A DNA stretch of 64,000 bases, from assembly GCF_002240355.1 (NCBI RefSeq), contig NZ_CP016353.1:4080501-4144500 (forward strand). The letters run 5' to 3'. Shown here one piece after another: positions 49,469-58,178 of this stretch (position 1 is the first letter of the stretch; each line of letters opens with the position of its first letter). A program made the translations under genes and the position numbers. The notes under the pieces are model-generated. The model searched no databases. It was given only the letters and a program-made list of their open reading frames with translations, and had not been told where the DNA came from. Source of the stretch: Prauserella marina. Its GTDB lineage: Bacteria > Actinomycetota > Actinomycetes > Mycobacteriales > Pseudonocardiaceae.

Positions 49469-49586
49469 TAGCGGGCGGCCGATTCTGAGGACAGGTGCGC
49501 ATATTGGTGCGGGCAGCCCGCGCGTCGCGCCGGCTGCCCGCACCTCCAGCGGGATCGTGCACATGCCAAGTGGCCCCGACTCCTGC

Positions 49587-50036
49587 TCAGCGTGCACTCC
49601 CCCGATATCGACCGGTAATTTCCCCGCCACCGACCGATACCTGCCGCGGACGGACCCCTGAATTCGCTCGTTTCACCGCGGCCCTAACGGGCGAACGGAT
49701 ATAGCTTGACGCCGGTAGCGGAACCGCGGCAGGGCCGAAAGCCCCCAATTCCACCGCGGTACGCGGCTGACCAGCGGCCAAGGATCCGTAACAGCCCGGG
49801 CACACCAGCCAGCCCTCGCGCACGGCGACCAGCGTTGCCTCGACCAGTTGTTCGCAGGCAGCGCAGCCGAATTCGATCGCGGCGGCGAGGCTGTACAAGC
49901 CCATCCCGCCGCACACCGGGTATGCCGAAAGCACCCCGACCGACATCTCGTCGGCCCACATCATCCGCCCCGCGCGTCCCCCGACGACACGCACCGGACC
50001 GCACTCCGCCCCCACCATCTCCGGCACCGCGCTCAT
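49587..50036 (-). CDS. Hypothetical protein with CxxC pairs
   Basis: 149 residues from ATG 50036. Residues 30-85 contain four cysteines in two pairs, GCAACEQLVE and LVCPGCYGSL, that could bind zinc like a ribbon. The first 100 codons have the strong G/C third-position bias of neighbouring genes; the last 45 (from about 49720) do not, so the C-terminal part may be spurious or recently changed. There is no clear ribosome site. The frame is open to 50153, where it would overlap the upstream region of the next gene. No family recognised. It could be a real orphan or a decaying gene. Confidence 0.45.
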   Translation of the reverse strand: MSAVPEMVGAECGPVRVVGGRAGRMMWADEMSVGVLSAYPVCGGMGLYSLAAAIEFGCAACEQLVEATLVAVREGWLVCPGCYGSLAAGQPRTAVELGAFGPAAVPLPASSYIRSPVRAAVKRANSGVRPRQVSVGGGEITGRYRGSAR

Positions 50037-50167
50037 GATCAGGACTTGCCGGTCGGCCCAGCGCCGAAACAACCACAAGCGGGGGTTTAAAGTGATACCC
50101 GAACGGGTAACAGGCCCGCAGTACCCGCCGGGGCCCCGCGAGTACTGGACCAACTGGGAGCATGGCG

Positions 50168-50431
50168 ATGCACAACAGTCTGCCGAGGTTCGCAGCCAAC
50201 CCCTACATGGCCAGCCAGGCGGGTGAACTGCTTGCCGCGACGAGGAACACCGATTCCGGTCATGCCGTGCAGGTTCTTCGGCACGTGTTCGCGGAGGCGG
50301 GTACGGCCGCGGGTCTGTGGCTGGCCAACTGGTACTTCGACACGATCACGCTCGGCTCGGACGATCCGAGGATGCACGGGATCGTCGACGACTGCATCCA
50401 CGAACTCGAATCCGCCTACGGTGTCGCGTGA
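50168..50431 (+). CDS. Small conserved-looking hypothetical protein
   Basis: 87 residues beginning MHNSLPRFAANPYMASQAGE. It is predicted helical, with AVQVLRHVFAEAGTAAGLWL, ANWYFDTITLGSDDPRMHGI and VDDCIHELESAYGVA. ATG 50168 is preferred to 50162 because GGGAG (50155-50159) is 8 nt upstream of the former and only 2 nt from the latter. The codon use is like that of real genes here. The stop is immediately followed by the convergent NUDIX stop. No known domain and no function can be given. Confidence 0.65.
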   Translation: MHNSLPRFAANPYMASQAGELLAATRNTDSGHAVQVLRHVFAEAGTAAGLWLANWYFDTITLGSDDPRMHGIVDDCIHELESAYGVA

Positions 50432-50914
50432 TCAGGCCACCAGGTCCGCGAGACGGTCGATGAAAGGGCGCTGCCCCTTGACGAGTTTTTCTTTGGCGCT
50501 GGTGAGGCCGAACCAGCCGGCTCTGTCGATTTCGGGGAAGTCGGTGTAGCGACCGGACCCGCGTGGCCATTCGAGCCGGAACGTGCCCGGCACGATGTCG
50601 CCTGGGTCGAGGTCCCCCTCCAACGCCCAGACGGTGACGAGCTTGCCGCCCGATTGCCTGACCTCACCCAGTGCTCGCGGTTCGCCCGACGGCGGCGCTA
50701 TGCCCAGTTCCTCCTCGAATTCCCGTCTCGCGGCGGTGAGCGGGTCCTCGTCCTGGTCGCATTCGCCTTTCGGTATCGACCACGCGCCGTCGTCCTTGCG
50801 GGCCCAGAACGGCCCGCCCATGTGACCGAGCAACACCTCGGTCCGCTCGCCTTCGCCCCGGAACAGCAGGATTCCAGCGCTGTGTTTCGCCGCCACGGCG
50901 TGATTGTGCCGCAC
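50432..50914 (-). CDS. NUDIX hydrolase
   Basis: 160 residues. SAGILLFRGEGERTEVLLGH is the first NUDIX strand pair; the Nudix box GECDQDEDPLTAARREFEEELG (split here as GECDQDEDPL and TAARREFEEELG) matches GX5EX7REUXEEXGU. WSIPKGE and the C-terminal WFGLTSAKEKLVKGQRPFID are as in diadenosine-polyphosphate or NTP pyrophosphatases of the house-cleaning type. It would hydrolyse a nucleoside diphosphate linked to another group, using Mg2+. It starts at GTG 50914; a second GTG seven codons in is possible. It converges on the small gene before it with no gap. Confidence 0.9.
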   Translation of the reverse strand: MRHNHAVAAKHSAGILLFRGEGERTEVLLGHMGGPFWARKDDGAWSIPKGECDQDEDPLTAARREFEEELGIAPPSGEPRALGEVRQSGGKLVTVWALEGDLDPGDIVPGTFRLEWPRGSGRYTDFPEIDRAGWFGLTSAKEKLVKGQRPFIDRLADLVA

Positions 50915-50975
50915 GGCGTCGCGGGATGCCCGGGCGCCACCAGCGGCGCCGGGCCGCCCTTTGTCCCAGCCCGGC

Positions 50976-51170
50976 TCAGTTGCCGCCCGCGTGACAGTGC
51001 ACCGGTGCGTCCTGGCGTTCCGGTGGCGTTCTGCCTTCCTCCGCGCCGAGTCCGAGCATGTCGAGTAGTTCGGCGAGGTCGGCCGCGCCGGTGGCGTGGT
51101 GCGCGATGGCGCGGGCAGCGCGGTGTCGTTCCTCCGCGGTGGGTTGCCACTGTGCGGGTGCGCTGTTCAT
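50976..51170 (-). CDS. Small hypothetical protein (64 residues)
   Basis: The protein is MNSAPAQWQPTAEERHRAAR, AIAHHATGAADLAELLDMLG and a tail LGAEEGRTPPERQDAPVHCH AGGN. A very good ribosome site, GAGGAAAGGGGA, lies 5 bases before ATG 51170, which makes it a likely real gene despite its size. The central ATGAADLAELLDMLGLG helix is reminiscent of small actinobacterial proteins of unknown role. It reads toward the NUDIX gene, 61 bp upstream of its start, and is divergent from the EEP gene. Confidence 0.65.
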   Translation of the reverse strand: MNSAPAQWQPTAEERHRAARAIAHHATGAADLAELLDMLGLGAEEGRTPPERQDAPVHCHAGGN

Positions 51171-51347
51171 CGAGTTCCCCTTTCCTCGAAGTTTCCTCTC
51201 CCTGTCAACGAAAGTAGAAACTCACCGGTTCCTTCGCCTCGGACGGAGGTCCTGACCGGGCGGGACCTTGGTCCCGCGCCGCTTGCCTCAACCGCTCATC
51301 GGCGAGGACAGTTGTGTCCGCAGGGGGAATCCCGACAGGAGCTGACC

Positions 51348-52286
51348 ATGGTCGCTATCGGCACGTGGAATCTCGAGAACCTGTTCCGTCCCGGCACCGC
51401 GGCAGGGCCGCGCACGACCGAGGCCTACGAGGCGAAACTACGGACGCTGGCGGGAACCATCGGCGATCTCGCTCCGGATGTACTGGCGGTGCAGGAGGTC
51501 GGCCAGCCCGAAGCGCTGGGCGACCTCGTCGAGCGGCTCGACGGCGCGTGGCACACCGAGCTCGCGGAGCCGGACAGCAGAGGCATCAGGGTGGGTTTCG
51601 TCTCGCGGCTGAGGCTGTCGGCCCCTCGGCAGGTGAGCAAGTACCCCGATCCGCTTCCCGCCGTCCGGGTCGACGACGACGGCGACACGACGGACCGGAT
51701 GGGACGTCCCGCGTTGCACTGCACTGTCAGCACGGGGGATCACGACGTCGAGTTGGTGTGCTGCCATTTCAAGTCCAAGCTGCTGAGTTTTCCCGGCGGC
51801 CGGTTCTCGCCGGAGGACGAGGACGAACGCGCCAGGTACGCGGTGTACGCGCTGGGTAGGAGGGCGGCGGAGGCCGCGACCGTGCGCGCGTACGCCACCG
51901 CGCTGCTCGACGGTGATGGCAGACGGCGGCGACTGGTGGTGCTGGGTGATCTCAACGACGATCCGTCCTCGGCGACGACCACACTGCTCAACGGTCCTCC
52001 CGGTTCGGAGTTCGGCACGGCGGGTTTCAACAGGCCGGATCGCGGCGACGGCGACCGGTTGTGGAATCTGGCTCCGCTCATCGAGGACGTCAGCCGGTTC
52101 TCCCGTGTTTACCAAGGGCGAAGGGAACTCATCGACCACGTTCTGGTGAGTAACGCACTGGTGGGCAGCATCGGCACAGTGACAACGGGTGGCGGCATTC
52201 CGGGTTCGGTCGGCGACGATCCGGCCGCCCGTCGCGACAAGCCTGGCTCCGATCACCGTCCGGTGATGGTCGTGATCGACGACTGA
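51348..52286 (+). CDS. Endonuclease/exonuclease/phosphatase family protein
   Basis: 312 residues. Typical EEP landmarks are the N-terminal strand IGTWNLENLFRPGTAAGPRT with the metal-binding Asn, DVLAVQEVGQPEALGDL with the metal-binding Glu, the central VELVCCHFKSKLLSFPGGRF, RLVVLGDLNDDPSSATTTLL with the GDxNDxP motif, and the C-terminal SDHRPVMVVID. These enzymes cleave phosphodiesters in nucleic acids, lipids or small molecules using Mg2+. ATG 51348 follows ACAGGAGCTGACC. No signal peptide. Substrate unknown. Confidence 0.92.
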   Translation: MVAIGTWNLENLFRPGTAAGPRTTEAYEAKLRTLAGTIGDLAPDVLAVQEVGQPEALGDLVERLDGAWHTELAEPDSRGIRVGFVSRLRLSAPRQVSKYPDPLPAVRVDDDGDTTDRMGRPALHCTVSTGDHDVELVCCHFKSKLLSFPGGRFSPEDEDERARYAVYALGRRAAEAATVRAYATALLDGDGRRRRLVVLGDLNDDPSSATTTLLNGPPGSEFGTAGFNRPDRGDGDRLWNLAPLIEDVSRFSRVYQGRRELIDHVLVSNALVGSIGTVTTGGGIPGSVGDDPAARRDKPGSDHRPVMVVIDD

Positions 52287-52320
52287 ACCGGCACCGGATC
52301 GTCCTTTGTAGACAACTCGG

Positions 52321-52590
52321 TTACACGGGGACCGCTGACTTCACCGGCGAGGGTGCGTCCAGTTCCGCGGCCGCGTCCTTGCCGGGATGGGTCCAGAGCA
52401 CCACCGGTGTTCCTTCCTCGGCTCCCGCGGTACCCACCGGTCGCTGCGCGGTGACGATGCCGGTCGTCGGCTCGTCCTCGCCGTCGGGACCGATCGGGAC
52501 GAGCCCCGCGCGGCGCACGATCTCACATGCGTCGCCTGCTTCGAAACCGACGACGTCGGGTACCTCGGTGACCGGGCGAGGTTCGCGCAT
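52321..52590 (-). CDS. Single-PASTA-domain protein
   Basis: 89 residues. VTEVPDVVGFEAGDACEIVR followed by RAGLVPIGP and GIVTAQRPVGTAGAEEGTPV, VVLWTHPG is one complete PASTA domain, the module normally found on penicillin-binding proteins and PASTA kinases. There is no signal peptide or TM segment, so it is a soluble cytoplasmic form. ATG 52590 is preceded six bases upstream by TACAAT (complement of 52597-52602), a leaderless promoter. The tail KDAAAELDAPSPVKSAVPV is probably disordered. Role unknown. Confidence 0.85.
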   Translation of the reverse strand: MREPRPVTEVPDVVGFEAGDACEIVRRAGLVPIGPDGEDEPTTGIVTAQRPVGTAGAEEGTPVVLWTHPGKDAAAELDAPSPVKSAVPV

Positions 52591-52899
52591 GGCTCGATTG
52601 TAGGGGCGTTTTCCCCGCCCGTCCGCATCGCGCGCTCACCGGGCGGCCACCGAGCCCCTACCGCGACACCCGGGAGAGACACTGCCTCGCCGGTCGTTGC
52701 TCGCGGGCGCCCCGTCGCCTGGCTGTCTCCGGCGCTCGGCGCCAACCACCCAGCGACGCGATCGTCACTCCATCGTGCCCTCGAACGTGTCCCGCGGTGT
52801 CCCACTGTCGCCCGCGCGCGAGCGGATCGGCCGGGCGCGGCGTCACCGACGATGCCTTAGGCTCGGCCAAAAGCCCATCGAGTACGAAGGTGACCCCGC
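52591..52899. other. Intergenic region between PASTA and PLDc_N-like genes
   Basis: In these 309 bp I see only the two divergent promoter elements: TACAAT (complement of 52597-52602) for the PASTA gene and TAGGCT (52858-52863) about 35 bp before the GTG at 52900. Open frames in between have poor starts. Confidence 0.45.
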
Positions 52900-53208
52900 G
52901 TGAGCAAGCACAGAGCCCCCGCCGGAGGCGAAGGCCGCCAGGCCGACAACGACACCGCAGCCGCCCTCGTCGACGCGGCGGCCACGAGAAAGGTGCGCTG
53001 GCAACAATTGAGCGGCCCCAAGAAGGCACTGCTCGTCGTGGCCACCGCCGTACAGTTCGGGCTCGCCGGACTCGCGTGGACCGATCTCGCCCGCAGGAAA
53101 CCCGCCGAGGTCAAGGGACCGAAGCGAATCTGGGGCCTGGTCATCGGCATCAACTTCGTCGGCCCGATCGCCTACCTGCGGTTCGGCCGCAAGAACGCGG
53201 ACAACTGA
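52900..53208 (+). CDS. PLDc_N-like small membrane protein
   Basis: 102 residues: a 30-residue polar N-terminus, then two hydrophobic segments, ALLVVATAVQFGLAGLAWTD and IWGLVIGINFVGPIAYLRFG, ending in RKNADN. The block DLARRKPAEVKGPKRIWGLV followed by GPIAYLRFGRK is typical of PLDc_N domains (small two-helix modules also found at the start of cardiolipin synthases). No phospholipase domain follows. It is an inner-membrane protein of unknown role. GTG 52900 has GAAGG upstream. Confidence 0.8.
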   Translation: MSKHRAPAGGEGRQADNDTAAALVDAAATRKVRWQQLSGPKKALLVVATAVQFGLAGLAWTDLARRKPAEVKGPKRIWGLVIGINFVGPIAYLRFGRKNADN

Positions 53209-53350
53209 GCGAAGACGATATTCGGGGACCACGGCGGTTTTCCGGTTGTCTCCAAGGGGTTCGGCCGTCGCCGGTTCATGACGTCCATCACGGACGGTGG
53301 CGCGCGCCGGACTGCCCTCGGCCTGTCACCGCGCCGAACGGGACAACCTG

Positions 53351-54021
<671 letters not shown>

Positions 54022-54036
54022 TCCGTCCTCCGTTCG

Positions 54037-54054
54037 AATACCGGTACGGGTATT
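54037..54054 (-). promoter_or_regulatory. Operator-like dyad upstream of thioredoxin
   Basis: AATACC-GGTACG-GGTATT (54037-54054) is an inverted repeat that resembles the ATACC/GGTAT boxes of CsoR/CstR regulators and matches the site at 53639-53659. It lies 16 bp before the ATG. Confidence 0.65.
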
Positions 54055-54201
54055 GCAACAACGATCAATACCACCGCATTCCGTCCCGAGGAGACGGTAC
54101 CTACCGCGGGCAATCCGCCAGCCGGGTCCGTTTCGGCTTCGGACCCACATCACCCACCAGAGTTATCGAACTCCTGTTCGATTCCCTGCTACCATCGACC
54201 C

Positions 54202-54861
54202 ATGTCACCCGCACTGCAAGGCTCACTCTTCGCGGCCACCGAGGAGACGGCACTGCGGTCACTCGACCTCGTTCGAAGAGAGCGGTTGGACGCCGGCGCG
54301 TGGATCGACGTTCTTCCCGGATGGCTCACCGGTGCCGATTCCTTGTTCGAGCGGCTGGTGTCCGCGGTGCCATGGCGTGCCGAACGCAGGCAGATGTACG
54401 ACCGGACCGTCGACGTTCCCCGGTTGCTGAGTTTCTACGAGGAGGAGGATTCATTGCCAGAACCGGTGCTCGACGATGCCCGCGCGGCGTTGACCGAGCA
54501 CTACGGAGCCGAACTGGGCGAGCCGTTCCGCACCGCGGGGCTGTGCTTTTACCGCGATGGCCGAGACAGCGTCGCCTGGCATGGCGACACCATCGGCCGT
54601 GGCAGCACGGAGGACACCATGGTCGCCATCCTGTCGGTCGGTGCCCCGCGTGCGTTGCTGCTACGGCCCCGAGCACGACCTGCCGACCGGGGAACGAGCG
54701 GGCCCCCTGTCGCGGGCACGGTGCGCCACACCCTTGGCCACGGCGACCTGATCGTGATGGGCGGCGCGTGCCAGCGCACATGGGAGCACGCGATCCCGAA
54801 GAGCGGCAAGCCGGTCGGGCCGCGGATCAGCATCCAGTTCCGCCCGCGGGGTGTCCGTTGA
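54202..54861 (+). CDS. AlkB-type 2-oxoglutarate/Fe(II) dioxygenase
   Basis: 219 residues. The double-stranded beta-helix of AlkB proteins is visible: FRTAGLCFYRDGRDSVAWHG with the WHGD iron ligands, ILSVGAPRALLLRPRARP, VRHTLGHGDLIVMGGACQRT, the second His in WEHAIPK, and RISIQFRPR with the 2-oxoglutarate-binding Arg. It would repair alkylated bases in DNA or RNA. ATG 54202 has TACCAT (54190-54195) six bases upstream, a leaderless promoter. Its DNA-damage role is by family; no other repair genes are near. Confidence 0.92.
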   Translation: MSPALQGSLFAATEETALRSLDLVRRERLDAGAWIDVLPGWLTGADSLFERLVSAVPWRAERRQMYDRTVDVPRLLSFYEEEDSLPEPVLDDARAALTEHYGAELGEPFRTAGLCFYRDGRDSVAWHGDTIGRGSTEDTMVAILSVGAPRALLLRPRARPADRGTSGPPVAGTVRHTLGHGDLIVMGGACQRTWEHAIPKSGKPVGPRISIQFRPRGVR

Positions 54862-55447
54862 CACCGGGCGCGATCCGGCGCGAAGGCCCCTGCGACGCGC
54901 TCTGAAACGCTTCCCGGAACCGGGATCCGCGGCGGATCCCGACGTCCGTTCCCACGGGGGGGCCGACCGAACGGCACCAGGTCTCGTGGCGGGCCCGGCG
55001 TCCCGCATAGCCCGGTCGGCGACATCTCTTGGCATCGCGCCAAGGCGGCCGTGTGGTGCTGGTCTGGCGACGCTATGACGGCGTCACGGCGCCAGCCGTC
55101 GTCGTGGCGCCGTGCGGCGGCTGATGCTGGCTGGCACAACGTCGTCGTGCTGACGTCATGGGTGCCGTCGGTACGGTGCAGTGGAGCGGGCACGGCGCGT
55201 TGGCGCCGTCGGCACGGTTCGGCTGGGCTCAGCCGTGTCCGGGTGTCCGGGTGTCCGGGTGTCCGGGTGTCCGCTGTGGACCCTGCCCCGCGCCCCGGCG
55301 GGTGCGCATCCGGGGTGTGGTCTGGCACGCGACCAACCGCGACAATCGATGTGCGGCGACGGCGACAAGGGCGACAGGGGCGAACCGGGGAGGGCGGGTG
55401 GGGGGCGGGGCCCCACGGTTCAACCCGCTGTCAAGCAGTTGCCGGGG
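54862..55447. other. Long non-coding region with minisatellite
   Basis: No convincing gene fills these 586 bp between the AlkB gene and the end of the VanW gene. The most visible element is the 8-bp tandem repeat at 55236-55273. Upstream of it is a two-copy degenerate direct repeat (GCCGTCGGTACGGTG near 55163 and GCCGTCGGCACGGTT near 55206). Open frames here only spell out the repeats. Confidence 0.6.
55236..55273. repeat. 8-bp minisatellite (TGTCCGGG)n
   Basis: Four exact copies of TGTCCGGG (55236-55267) and a partial fifth. Copy number could change by slippage. It lies in non-coding DNA behind the VanW gene. Confidence 0.9.
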
Positions 55448-58066
55448 TTATTCGTCATCGTCGTCGGGGCTGCCGCAGACGATGGCGGGTTGCGGGTTGT
55501 ATACGACGGTGCGGGTGTCCCTGCTGATTTCCTTGCCGGTGCCGATTTCGGTGATGATGCGGGTGTCGCTCGTGCTGAAGCCGCCCGCGCCGCTGCTGGG
55601 TACGCAGTTGCCGGATTCGCCTTGCTGGGTTTGCGGTGAGGTGTAGTTGAATCTGCCGCCGGTCACCGACTGTACGTCGTATTGTTTGGTGCTCCACAGC
55701 CGCACGGTGATGTCCGTTGGAGTCCACTGTGTCTGGATGACGACACCGTATTCGGTGTTGTTGCGGAACTTCAGATCGATGACGCTGGTGCCGTCGGGGT
55801 TCTGGAACACGGTGGCTTCCCTGGCTTCCGGGTACCGGCTGATGTAGTAGCTGTGTTCCTTGTGTTCGGTGTCTTCCATGCCGGCGAAGTAGGCCGCGTT
55901 GTAGAGGGTGGTGGCGAACTGCGAGATGCCGCCGCCGACGGCACGTCCCGGCGCGCCGTTTTCGATGATCCCGGCGGCGACGTATCCCTGGTCCGTACCT
56001 CGTGGCCCCGTGTGGCCGTTGAGGCTGAACGTGTCTCCCGGCTTGACGATGGCTCCGTTGACCGCTTCGGCGACGACGCGGATGTTCTCTCCGGAGTCAC
56101 TGGCGAATCCTCCCGTGGTGAATTCGCCGACGACGTCCTTGATACCCAGCCCTTCGAGTTCCTCGGTGGTGATGTCCGGCTGGTATGTGGTGTAGACGGC
56201 GTCGATCCGCCGGTCGCCGTCACCGGTAAAGGCACCGGGAAGCGCGCCGAGGGTCGCCTCCCAGTCGATGCTCCTGCCTGTTCGCGCGGCCTCGATCCGT
56301 GGGCCGTCATCGCCGAACACGACGCTGGCGTTCTTGCCCGGGTTCTCGGTCGACGCCAGCTCGCCACCGATCGCGTCGACGACAACCTCGGTGTCCACGC
56401 CGGGCGTCAGCGCACCGTCCTCCGTGGCGGTGAAGCGCAGCGCCGCGGCGATGACCTCCGTACTGATGGTCGCGGTCGCGCCCTCTCCCCTGACCGTGAC
56501 GGGCGCGGCGACAGCCGGCTTGGCGAACTCGGCGACCGCGGCGCGGACGGATTCCGGGGTGCTGCGCACCGAGCGGGTTTCGACCGGCAACGTCACGGGG
56601 CCAGGGGAAACCCAGTGCCGCAGGATCTCGTCGGTGACCGTGTCGGCGTCGAGGCGCAGGCCCGGCACCGGGTCGACGGGAACCGGCGTGGTGCCCGCGA
56701 AACGCACGGTGCCCTCTTGGGGTTCGCGGTCGATCTCGCCTTTCAGCCGGTCGACGGCGTCGGCCAGTCGTTCCGGATTGGAGTGTGAGACGACCCCGAT
56801 CTCGGTGCTGCCGAAAAACGAGGCGATCCTGCTGAACGGGTTGAGCGGCTGGTCGGTGGCGGCGTTCATCGTCCGCGGCCAGTCGACACGCAAACCCGCG
56901 GCTTCGGGGTCGAGCTGGTGGTTGATGTCGCCGGCGTTCAGGTCGACCGGCTGGTCGAGTCTGGGCTGCACCGTCTCGCGCAGTACTTGCTCGGCTTCCA
57001 CCTCGCCCATACCGCCGACGTCGACACCCGCGACGGTCACACCGCGCGCGACATTGCCCTGGCTCACCAACAGGTCGATCCCGTACAGCACAACGAGGAC
57101 ACCGAGCACGGCGCCCGCGATCACTCCCGCCTTGCGCGTGCGAAGCCGCGTGTACCACGGAGCGGACTGTTCGGCGGAATTGTCAATATCGGTGGCGGCC
57201 GCGGGACCGGACGCGATGGAATCCGCGGCCTCGACGGACTCAGTGGACTCGGCAGGTTCTCCCGGCTCGGCTGTCTTTCCTTCGCCTGAGCCTCCGATCT
57301 CCGTCGTCCCGCCCACGGGGACGGCGAACGCGATGATCTCCGTCGTTTCCGTGGCGTCGGCCGCCTCGGCGGCACGGTCGCGTTCCCGCGAATGCCCCGA
57401 AGCCGGGTAGCCGTCTGGGGCTTTTCCGGCGCTGGGAGAAGATCCGGTGCCTTCGCCGGATCGCTTCTCGCCAGCCGGTGCAGGAAGCGGCTTCTCCGGT
57501 TCACCGGCGGATTGCCCGACTGACTCGGTGTTCGCTGATGGTGTAGCGGCGGGCTTTTCCGGAGCAGCGGCCGGTTCGGCCTCCCGTTCCGGCTTCGTCC
57601 CAGAATCCGTGTCGTCGGCGATGTCCGAGGCTGTGTCCCGCTCGACCGAACCGGGGCGCTCGGCGGTTTCCGGCGAGCCGGCCGGGGCGGCGGTGTGCTC
57701 CGTGTTGTCCTTGTCCCCGGGGTCGTTCTTGTCCTCGGAGCCGCCATCGGAATCGTCGCCGTCGGAATCGCCAGCCGCGCGCGCGGCGGCTGGATCGTCG
57801 CCCGTGGCTTCGGTTTCGGCCGAAACAGTTCCGGCTTGATCCGCGTTCACCGGGGTTTCGACGGCCCGGTCTTTCCCCAGTGGATCCTCCCCCGCCGGAT
57901 TCCCCGTTCTCGGCTCTGGTTCCGGGTCGTCCGGCGCTGCCCCGGTACCCCGGCTACGCTCCTCGGCGTCACTCACCTCGGAGTTGTCCGCCTCGGACGG
58001 CCAAATCGTAGGGGTTTCGCCCTCGGGCGCACGGTCTTCCTCAGGCGTGCTGTTGTCCTGACTCAA
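55448..58066 (-). CDS. VanW family cell-wall protein with long acidic N-terminus
   Basis: 872 residues. The first 310 or so are acidic and disordered and predicted cytoplasmic. A single TM helix (VIAGAVLGVLVVLYGIDLLV) follows at about 318-337. The extracellular part has putative peptidoglycan-binding domains (about 350-640; GVTVAGVDVGGMGEVEAEQV and further copies) and the VanW domain at about 650-790: FSLNGHTGPRGTDQGYVAAG, GGGISQFATTLYNAAYFAGM, EATVFQNPDGTSVIDLKFRN. VanW occurs in vancomycin-resistance clusters but its chemistry is unknown. TTG 58066 has GGGGA at a good distance. The adjacent Ser/Thr kinase could phosphorylate its cytoplasmic tail. Confidence 0.9.
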   Translation of the reverse strand: MSQDNSTPEEDRAPEGETPTIWPSEADNSEVSDAEERSRGTGAAPDDPEPEPRTGNPAGEDPLGKDRAVETPVNADQAGTVSAETEATGDDPAAARAAGDSDGDDSDGGSEDKNDPGDKDNTEHTAAPAGSPETAERPGSVERDTASDIADDTDSGTKPEREAEPAAAPEKPAATPSANTESVGQSAGEPEKPLPAPAGEKRSGEGTGSSPSAGKAPDGYPASGHSRERDRAAEAADATETTEIIAFAVPVGGTTEIGGSGEGKTAEPGEPAESTESVEAADSIASGPAAATDIDNSAEQSAPWYTRLRTRKAGVIAGAVLGVLVVLYGIDLLVSQGNVARGVTVAGVDVGGMGEVEAEQVLRETVQPRLDQPVDLNAGDINHQLDPEAAGLRVDWPRTMNAATDQPLNPFSRIASFFGSTEIGVVSHSNPERLADAVDRLKGEIDREPQEGTVRFAGTTPVPVDPVPGLRLDADTVTDEILRHWVSPGPVTLPVETRSVRSTPESVRAAVAEFAKPAVAAPVTVRGEGATATISTEVIAAALRFTATEDGALTPGVDTEVVVDAIGGELASTENPGKNASVVFGDDGPRIEAARTGRSIDWEATLGALPGAFTGDGDRRIDAVYTTYQPDITTEELEGLGIKDVVGEFTTGGFASDSGENIRVVAEAVNGAIVKPGDTFSLNGHTGPRGTDQGYVAAGIIENGAPGRAVGGGISQFATTLYNAAYFAGMEDTEHKEHSYYISRYPEAREATVFQNPDGTSVIDLKFRNNTEYGVVIQTQWTPTDITVRLWSTKQYDVQSVTGGRFNYTSPQTQQGESGNCVPSSGAGGFSTSDTRIITEIGTGKEISRDTRTVVYNPQPAIVCGSPDDDDE

Positions 58067-58178
58067 GATGTCCCCGGCTGGTGATCATTCGTCCGTCGTG
58101 ACCGGACAAAGAAGTGATGTCGGCGCCACCAAAACTACCGCAGGTGAGGAAACCTTGAGTCCGCAACCCTGAACCCGT

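Noticed and set aside
51203-51208. TTGACA on the minus strand upstream of the 64-residue gene
   Set aside because: No -10 hexamer lies at 16-18 nt, so I do not call a promoter.
52658-53029. 123-residue minus-strand frame before the PLDc_N-like gene
   Set aside because: It has no ribosome site, overlaps the promoter and 5' end of the plus-strand gene, and shows no known motif.
54549-55328. Minus-strand frame with PGHPDTRTPGHPDT repeats
   Set aside because: The repeat is the translation of the 8-bp minisatellite; the remainder overlaps AlkB and has no start signals.
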